Below, one piece after another: positions 6,001 to 7,813 of a stretch of 7,813 nt of DNA (positions are counted from its first letter, which is position 1; each line of letters begins with the position of its first letter). The notes under the pieces are model-generated. The model saw nothing but the letters and a program-made list of their open reading frames with translations. It did not search any database and was not told the origin of the DNA. Origin of the DNA: Undivivens sp041654215 (lineage in GTDB: Bacteria > Omnitrophota > Gorgyraeia > Gygaellales > Profunditerraquicolaceae); the NCBI GenBank assembly GCA_041654215.1, contig JBAZDY010000075.1, forward strand, positions 1-7,813, read 5' to 3'. The position numbers and the translations under genes were made by a program.

Positions 6001-7813
6001 GTTTACACTGAGCATAACATAGATGTATACGCAATAACGAAATACCTAACCGAGAAAACAGGAGAAGCAAAATATGCGGAAGCGCGGGATGCCGTCTCTT
6101 CCTGGATAGTGACGGATATGTACGACGGCACTCGTCTTTTGAGGGGGCTTAACGAGAACGGCGAAAAGGATTACACCTTGAGCAGCGACGTGCAGGCATG
6201 GGGCGCATCGGCCGGCATTCCCGGGATGGACAAAGAGGATATGCTGGAAGCCGGCGAATACAATTCGAAAGCCACCGTTTCTTATACGAAAGAAGACGGG
6301 GCTTCAGTGGAAGTTACGGGTTTTGCCTTCCAGTCCGGCCAGGAAATGGTCACTCCGGAGTGGACGGCGCACAACGCCCTGGCGTGGTTGCCTTTGGATG
6401 AAGACAGGTATAATTTCTACCTTAACGAAATGGATAAGATGAGGACAAGCGAAGGCGGCCTGCCGTATGCCTCCTTAAGCGACGCCGATACCCTGCAGGG
6501 GTGGACAACGCCGCCGGCTTCGGTCAAGGCCTCGATGGCCGGCACGGCGTATGTATACCTGGCGGAGAATAAATTCGACCCGTTAAGCATCGGCGCGGAT
6601 AACGCGACGGTTCCCGCTGTTGAGAATGCCTCCACGATCGAAAAAAGGACGGTCCCGGATGTATCGGTGGCAGAACCGGCCGCTGCGGTAGAGAGCCGGG
6701 TGGAAAGCCTTTCAGCCGTAAGCGGGCAGGCAGTGCCAGTTCAGGAACTGGCCGGGAACGATACGTTTGTGGCTCCGGCAGTTGTTCCGTCCGTAAAAGA
6801 GATTGTTGCTGCGAAGGCCCCGGTTGAGACCGGCGTTGAAGAACGGCTGAATACTTCGACGGCGGACGCGCAAACCGGAAAATCTCTGGTAAAGGCCGCT
6901 TATCGTCAAGAAGCTTCCGCGGCCGCTTCAGCGGAAGAAAGAAAAGCCTTGGCGCTAAAGAACGGGAATCTCCTGATAACCGGATTTGGCGGAGAAGGAA
7001 TTGCCGGGGAGGACGGTATCTATCAATCCGATTATGATGCGGACGGTAATTATTACCGCATAATAAATCCGGAGACAACGGTTTCCATTTCTCTCGCGAA
7101 CGCCGAATTCCCGGCGCGCAGTTATTATAATTATCTCGGGTTCGCCGTGAAAGGCAGGCAGGGCGGTGAAGAGGTGTCCGTGCGTGTCGTTACCAAGAGC
7201 GGTAAGGCATATACCGAGACGTTCAGCGCCACCAACGAATGGCAATATTTCACTTCGAAACTGTCCAGCGTTAAAGTGACGGAAGACGGCAAAAGGGCGC
7301 GTATGGTCATATCTTTCAAGGAGATCCAGCTGATAGAATTCAGCGTCAAAGGCAGTGGCGAGGTGATGCTGGATTCGGTGCAGTTCGACAGAGAGAGCAT
7401 CGAATGGAGCGATTTGACAAAAGTTGACCTGCAAGGGGCATTGGGAGGCTCTGTGCTGTGGGGGAAAGAATATCCGCGAGACGAGTCTTCTTTGGAAGAC
7501 CTCGAAGCTCTCTCTTCCAGCGGGGCGTTTGCGGATACATACAACCCGGCCCCGGATCCGGACACTAAATATATACCGGTGCCGGTTTATATCAATGCTT
7601 ACCATTTCGGAAAGACGATCTCTGCCGAGGAATTCAAGCTTTTATGGCTGCAACAGCAGAAGTATTACGCGGCTTATGAAACCGCTAATTACGCGGACTT
7701 CGGCGGAGACCTGATGTTCGTTTCTTCCGGCTTCGGCTTTGAAAAGCAGGCCTTGATAGCGGCGAAGCAGGAGGAATATCTCGATTCCTTGAGCTATAGC
7801 TGGGAGAGGGTGG
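1..7813 (+). CDS. Internal fragment of a giant multidomain, probably exported carbohydrate-active protein
   Basis: Frame 1 is open from the first to the last base: I read 2604 codons with no stop, so both ends of the gene lie outside the window. The translation behaves like real protein throughout, with coherent domains, amphipathic helices, beta-sandwich patterns and low-complexity linkers. Recognisable parts are a transglutaminase-like Cys/His domain (about residues 176-300), one TPR (345-378), an EF-hand loop (1186-1197), a sugar-binding-like beta-sandwich (1703-1832), a six-hairpin glycosidase-like domain (1852-2192) and a second beta-sandwich (2320-2463). Only two cysteines occur (C90, C221), which fits an extracytoplasmic protein. 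No true start can be assigned: GTG at base 1 is simply the window edge, and ATG at base 16 has no visible ribosome binding site. The substrate and the exact family are unknown. The giant ORF is directly visible; a role in polysaccharide binding and processing is inferred from the domains. Confidence 0.93.
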   Translation, partial: MYLRFMDWSLTIPIKEKILIPDGQEKILSPVGWFVSWIDSQRGMDEDAAQVKNETIIASAALAAPTGLMIGMARAQEAGADVSDSTVIICEHSRRERSVEEEWSAADWDNLHHETEKAPYTPADAAEDFTELGISEANATAWEQYFSGLKDDSNNPLFGESSEMVYGEPSDIFYDEQLAVRVVAELSDIFREGGREGFTRGEDSFSLDFNPLIISNRKLNCVGFAVLFEKALRMKGLTYEGISSHPSSGYHALIFIPTNNDRGIIVSNGEIILPRIHAGNYNYNAMGNVVSAKTEEKAGPIINLSDYYNGNETILVLKNSSADYLSLLAPVIYRYPGYEESVNSAVYWQSKGLEFLISGKDDEAIASFEKSLELNPGNRITKELFDSLQNEISGQEKATVNRAGDVDNNVKVAALAAPTGLMIGMARAEGIESGVESNSPDPIIALVKDYKNNGNQSTLDSALQIAQKSGQGKDGVVRNNGNAVSALDQMRWVKVYGDLYDATHDQEWYKARENLLWALKRDYWDNVNKTFKPAAPADVDLEIQAIDLIGPADLEKIFGQGVVRDMLIISNISQAAQKNNSSALASARALNVYVSWLVKQERINELTAKLDNGSTIWDAVGVYLADNRTAAAMNEALPKLYIDSRYNIPETTTGRQEYIYKGSRYFISFASEKPLAMANDKVGDNFMTVWYVDFGGGEDKQVNGTAYTYKLHRLEAGSAKETVEYYNGTSQLKDYNETVNLSAASPVKGWSEQDIYDGINDNLDYYSGIVIDRDFLTVLPDFQYLNIKAQEEFREGSEYKWLKERYGDAFEFESGKVIFTHDDIVLAEGYRDDPHLGELSRVIFYDYRPGTYNGTGYTYVGHEVNGQKRELYFNETGKQIAAREVNDSVIGIPVKDLSVKEIKKIILEHPVWYKNAEVVQKTIDDALTAENIRKTKGIEQQRRHEERLNILRSNGIDTQEELLVYAKKLGRKYAALDGVYRTAQEIENRNKAIDNLIGLLFVNNHATRDELKRGVDQLELAYGLRPDELNDVVSYIERSYPGDIYYNDILGRELLTFKRDLDSTWMLKIVEENEGTYGVNLEPLKDYIKEHGAITPQMLMRKINYEMANSNDYLSSLYSGMFSTSVRNGHNEPMLNAVAQSVLLNEELRALDKSKSDLYIGILFNFSGKNGVIRYSRPMTAVLASDANNDKVITRDELFPLNTPRQEGDDYLKFDLSNYNSVSFFGVNNTTMKMENAPGFGISLPGDIKIVDSIEGDMKNKITWDFRDDKIEEYVYVGGVDYNVEDAVALVDMGLPGEGNSSDLVTYIGAGIGRVVLNDGTSIISGNGNTIQVRSAAADYTEIYAAGSGLAAEYQHDPRSGLWTYKQYDYNPGAISYVDQNVSESVKQARKNAAYVMHITSGTGSDLSKWSFSDVYYSSTGKEIARDGNLTYANLNVNAGNLDENSAVYMIDARFDDSSRGVITSEGFFMRADALSNDTYNRTIAPLKADKDGTRPEGYYSRMLASLDTFQVNQKASWMSAGYAGYNVLGLPGRPVATVPPEDFLEKKADKETKTTLSSAQNTSLDNKSATVIPETISNVAGADNATVSAVENASTIENGTALEVRSGDTAPVIEPAAEDAVTSAQTALNGTAIPKTSSNIVGADNGTVSAAEDVSVNTSVAVSAENGTGESADDVSVVADTVHTYTPETTETAVEASGAAAQDNDTLVIDVSNPDYTSGEGWASIKFSMEEAIDASAYNTLRLNIRGSIEGQQIIIQMLDAEKSTSSDMGTSSVVVLDGDTQTVDIPMSEFKLVDLANIDKISVHYGESAWGKELNDRTLPVRVLDMKLLNNGEISEAADVTDEFEDAPAAVVHEEALGWMKDNRGSTGLFISHPGHPSTGTWGMTYDEAIGAMAMMKSGDRSSAEKLLDFFAYEADRAPTTGLYYTAYDVNSGNPAEWNEMVGPTAWIVLAMAWYTEIHDDDRYMAVMKEMTDAILSLQQENGAVPEGRGAGLSIGTRVYTEHNIDVYAITKYLTEKTGEAKYAEARDAVSSWIVTDMYDGTRLLRGLNENGEKDYTLSSDVQAWGASAGIPGMDKEDMLEAGEYNSKATVSYTKEDGASVEVTGFAFQSGQEMVTPEWTAHNALAWLPLDEDRYNFYLNEMDKMRTSEGGLPYASLSDADTLQGWTTPPASVKASMAGTAYVYLAENKFDPLSIGADNATVPAVENASTIEKRTVPDVSVAEPAAAVESRVESLSAVSGQAVPVQELAGNDTFVAPAVVPSVKEIVAAKAPVETGVEERLNTSTADAQTGKSLVKAAYRQEASAAASAEERKALALKNGNLLITGFGGEGIAGEDGIYQSDYDADGNYYRIINPETTVSISLANAEFPARSYYNYLGFAVKGRQGGEEVSVRVVTKSGKAYTETFSATNEWQYFTSKLSSVKVTEDGKRARMVISFKEIQLIEFSVKGSGEVMLDSVQFDRESIEWSDLTKVDLQGALGGSVLWGKEYPRDESSLEDLEALSSSGAFADTYNPAPDPDTKYIPVPVYINAYHFGKTISAEEFKLLWLQQQKYYAAYETANYADFGGDLMFVSSGFGFEKQALIAAKQEEYLDSLSYSWERV
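44..91 (+). repeat. Two 21-bp direct repeats (27-bp period) coding EKIL-P-
   Basis: Bases 44-64 and 71-91 match at 20 of 21 positions, the mismatch being T59 against G86. The 27-base period equals nine codons and gives two successive peptides, EKILIPDGQ and EKILSPVGW. Each copy carries an AGGAG followed six bases later by an in-frame TTG (55-57 and 82-84), so each resembles a weak ribosome binding site plus start. I favour a small coding duplication, because the reading frame is already open upstream. Confidence 0.75.
178..225 (+). repeat. Hydrophobic linker repeat AALAAPTGLMIGMARA, copy 1
   Basis: Residues 60-75 read AALAAPTGLMIGMARA. The same peptide recurs at residues 413-428. Bases 184-225 are identical to 1243-1284 over all 42 positions; extending left to 178 and 1237 adds one silent mismatch. 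The segment from about residue 56 to 73 is hydrophobic and ends in A-R-A before a polar, acidic stretch, so it resembles the core and AxA cleavage site of a signal peptide, yet it lies inside the open frame. Whether it is a membrane segment, a processing site or just a linker cannot be told from sequence. Confidence 0.9.
475..522 (+). repeat. 24-bp tandem duplication (GE-S--Y peptide)
   Basis: Bases 475-498 and 499-522 are adjacent copies with 20 of 24 bases matching. They encode GESSEMVY and then GEPSDIFY (residues 159-174), an acidic in-frame tandem duplication just before the transglutaminase-like domain. It is probably a spacer. Confidence 0.7.
526..900 (+). other. Transglutaminase-like (Cys/His) domain
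   Basis: Residues about 176-300 carry the pattern of the transglutaminase-like cysteine fold. A conserved-looking NC motif opens a helix (N220-C221, then VGFAVLFEKALRMKGL), followed about 30 residues later by a strand starting with histidine (Y250-H251-ALIFI). C221 and H251 are the candidate catalytic pair. The third residue, usually Asp, is uncertain; D261 or N268 are the nearest candidates, so activity is not assured. Related domains act as peptidases, amidases or protein cross-linkers, and in several bacterial families they are followed by TPRs, as here. C221 is one of only two cysteines in the window, which strengthens the idea that it is functional. The family assignment rests on motif shape and spacing alone. 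Confidence 0.55.
1033..1134 (+). other. Single TPR repeat after the transglutaminase-like domain
   Basis: Residues about 345-378 fit the 34-residue tetratricopeptide pattern: a first helix with W348 and G352, a turn at GKDD, then EAIASFEKSLELNP with the usual small residues and closing proline (P376). TPRs mediate protein-protein contact. Only one clear repeat is visible, so it may cap the preceding domain instead of forming a full superhelix. Confidence 0.7.
1237..1284 (+). repeat. Hydrophobic linker repeat AALAAPTGLMIGMARA, copy 2
   Basis: Residues 413-428 repeat residues 60-75 exactly. Bases 1243-1284 match 184-225 without any difference, including every synonymous position over 14 codons, which points to recent duplication or gene conversion. 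The offset is 1059 bases, exactly 353 codons, so loss or gain of the intervening section would keep the frame. Confidence 0.9.
1309..1935 (+). other. Helical region, possibly a degenerate six-hairpin remnant
   Basis: Residues about 437-645 are predominantly helix-forming. Stretches such as WVKVYGDLYDATHDQEWYKA (residues 491-510), followed by ARENLLWAL and the helix at 539-549 (VDLEIQAIDLI), resemble the paired helices of the glycosidase-like domain at 5554-6576, where a helix ending in a GD or HDD turn is followed by xxYxxA. The clear acidic motifs of that domain are absent here. It could be a decayed copy of the same fold or an unrelated helical domain; I cannot decide between these by eye. 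Confidence 0.3.
2065..2196 (+). other. Beta-hairpin unit, copy 1 (Y-Y / NGT motif)
   Basis: Residues 689-732 contain VWYVDF, then NGTAYTYKLHRL, then ETVEYYNGTSQL. The same order of elements appears at residues 842-880. The alternating aromatic and polar residues indicate beta-strands, loosely like YD/RHS-type hairpin repeats. The function is unknown; such units often form stalks or binding surfaces in large secreted proteins. Confidence 0.5.
2524..2640 (+). other. Beta-hairpin unit, copy 2
   Basis: Residues 842-880 read VIFYDY, then NGTGYTYVGHEV, then KRELYFNETGKQI, aligning with residues 689-732 with short gaps in the loops. The match is at protein level only, since the bases have diverged, so this is an older duplication than the linker repeats. 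A third weak relative is DVYYSSTGKEI at residues 1414-1424. Confidence 0.5.
2680..3480 (+). other. Long charged helical region
   Basis: Residues about 894-1160 are rich in Glu, Lys, Arg, Leu and Ile with heptad-like spacing in places, for example around 896-1000 and 1007-1038. It looks like a helical bundle or interrupted coiled coil acting as a spacer or stalk. I recognise no enzymatic motif and no known family. Confidence 0.45.
3556..3591 (+). other. EF-hand-type calcium-binding loop
   Basis: Residues 1186-1197 read DANNDKVITRDE followed by L. This fits the canonical 12-residue EF-hand loop, with D at position 1, N at 3, D at 5, Ile at 8 and Glu at 12. Only one loop is visible, so it is probably a structural calcium site of an extracellular protein, as in single EF-hand or dockerin-like loops, and not a signalling pair. 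Confidence 0.75.
3613..4605 (+). other. Beta-rich region of unknown family
   Basis: Residues about 1205-1535 alternate hydrophobic and polar residues with many Gly, Asn and Asp turns, suggesting beta-sandwich or beta-helix domains. YLKFDLSNYNSVSFFGVNN (1211-1229) is faintly like the core strands of the sugar-binding domains further on. Other visible parts are a Gly-rich strand around 1305-1325 and a YD-like stretch at 1363-1370. No catalytic motif is evident. Function unknown; probably structural or adhesive. Confidence 0.4.
4744..4794 (+). repeat. Linker repeat GADNATVSAVENASTIE, copy 1
   Basis: Residues 1582-1598. Bases 4744-4794 match 6592-6642 at 49 of 51 positions. A more diverged copy begins at base 4927 (GADNGTVSAAE). 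The strong base-level match across the intervening glycosidase module indicates recent duplication or conversion. Confidence 0.88.
4891..4968 (+). repeat. Diverged linker repeat (61-codon offset)
   Basis: Residues 1631-1656 align without gaps to residues 1570-1595 (bases 4708-4785), with 16 of 26 residues identical, sharing IP, SN, GADN and TVSA. The offset is 183 bases. This is an older tandem duplication inside the linker. Confidence 0.7.
5107..5496 (+). other. Carbohydrate-binding-like beta-sandwich, copy A
   Basis: Residues about 1703-1832 have the strand pattern of galactose-binding-like or CBM-type jelly rolls: YNTLRLNIRGS, QQIIIQMLDA, a strand ending VDIPMSEF, then LANIDKISVHYG and a closing VRVLDMKLL. 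This arrangement, with IPxSxF followed by an 'L-NIDKI' strand, is typical of sugar-binding modules fused to glycosidases, and the next domain is glycosidase-like. The ligand is not predictable and no exact CBM family is claimed. Confidence 0.6.
5554..6576 (+). other. Six-hairpin (alpha/alpha)6 glycosidase-like domain
   Basis: Residues about 1852-2192 show at least eleven successive helices in pairs, as expected for an (alpha/alpha)6 toroid. Marks include TYDEAIGAMAMMKSGD (1886-1901), GPTAWIVLAMAWYTEIHDDD (1945-1964), TEHNIDVYAITKYL (2003-2016), SSDVQAWG (2061-2068), TPEWTAHNALAWL (2118-2130), SEGGLPYAS (2150-2158) and a final helix ending at AENKFDPL (2188-2195). E2004, D2007 and E2120 are conserved-looking acidic residues that could be catalytic. 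Enzymes of this fold hydrolyse or phosphorolyse glucans, chitin-like chains or glycosaminoglycans. The length, about 340 residues, fits a complete toroid. I assign fold and class but no specific GH family or substrate. Confidence 0.65.
6586..6954 (+). other. Second low-complexity linker
   Basis: Residues about 2196-2318 are rich in Ala, Val, Glu, Ser and Pro, with no predicted fold. The linker begins with a near-copy of the earlier linker and then becomes unrelated, ending in an Ala/Glu stretch (EASAAASAEERKALALK). It separates the glycosidase-like domain from the second sugar-binding-like domain. Confidence 0.7.
6592..6642 (+). repeat. Linker repeat GADNATVPAVENASTIE, copy 2
   Basis: Residues 2198-2214 repeat residues 1582-1598 with one substitution (S to P) and one silent change, 49 of 51 bases identical. 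The copies are 1848 bases (616 codons) apart, so exchange between them would remove or add the whole sugar-binding plus glycosidase module in frame. Confidence 0.88.
6958..7389 (+). other. Carbohydrate-binding-like beta-sandwich, copy B
   Basis: Residues about 2320-2463 follow the same plan as copy A: YNYLGFAVKGRQGGEEVSVR, a strand around EWQYFTSKL, then IQLIEFSVKG and a closing VMLDSVQFD. A DxDxDG loop (D2344, D2346, D2348, G2349) near its start looks like a calcium site, which is common in sugar-binding jelly rolls. It probably binds carbohydrate or stabilises the neighbouring domain; the exact family is undecided. Confidence 0.55.
7393..7813 (+). other. Start of an unrecognised region, cut by the window edge
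   Basis: Residues 2465-2604 follow the second beta-sandwich directly. A Pro/Asp-rich turn (NPAPDPDTKY, 2514-2523) leads into a strand VPVYINAYHFG and two helices (2541-2565 and 2581-2598) separated by a Gly-rich stretch, GGDLMFVSSGFGF. It may be the first part of another domain. I do not recognise it. Confidence 0.4.

Noticed and set aside
5173..6015. 280-codon open frame on the minus strand
   Set aside because: It lies wholly inside well-folded coding sequence on the + strand, and its translation is rich in His, Arg and Pro with no domain pattern. It is a shadow of the GC-biased forward frame.
6955..7605. 216-codon open frame on the minus strand
   Set aside because: It is antisense to the second sugar-binding-like domain, has no ribosome binding site or recognisable motif, and overlaps other spurious minus frames.
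7424..7714. 96-codon open frame on the plus strand in another frame
   Set aside because: It overlaps the giant frame, has Arg/Ser/Thr-rich composition typical of shifted frames, and no supporting start signal.

Overview
The whole window is one uninterrupted reading frame on the + strand. Frame 1 runs from base 1 to base 7813 without a stop codon, so it encodes at least 2604 consecutive residues of a protein that continues past both window edges. I see no intergenic DNA, RNA gene, transposon, CRISPR array or terminator. Residue numbers below count from base 1 of the window, not from the true N-terminus.

The protein looks like a giant, modular, exported or surface-associated polypeptide. In order it holds: (1) an N-terminal stretch ending in a hydrophobic 16-residue peptide, AALAAPTGLMIGMARA; (2) an AT-richer section with a transglutaminase-like Cys/His domain and one TPR; (3) a second copy of the same 16-residue peptide, with 42 consecutive identical bases; (4) a helical region; (5) beta-hairpin units with an internal duplication; (6) a long charged helical region; (7) a canonical EF-hand loop inside a beta-rich region; (8) an Ala/Thr/Asn/Glu-rich linker with internal repeats; (9) a carbohydrate-binding-like beta-sandwich joined to an (alpha/alpha)6 six-hairpin glycosidase-like domain; (10) another linker that repeats the first almost base for base; (11) a second carbohydrate-binding-like domain; and (12) the start of an unrecognised region.

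Two sets of modules are thus bracketed by near-identical in-frame DNA repeats: the transglutaminase-TPR section and the sugar-binding/glycosidase section. The first also differs from its surroundings in base composition and holds the only two cysteines seen in the 2604 residues. This suggests that the gene grew, or is still rearranging, by in-frame exchange of domain cassettes through repeated linkers.

The organism cannot be fixed from this window. Mixed GC (about 55% in sampled core lines, about 39% in the insert), a giant acidic multidomain ORF with sugar-binding and hydrolase modules, and calcium-type loops would fit an uncultured bacterium of the kind known for giant genes, such as candidate phylum Omnitrophota. 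This is inference only. A role in binding and processing polysaccharide, either the cell's own envelope or that of prey or a host, is the most economical reading.
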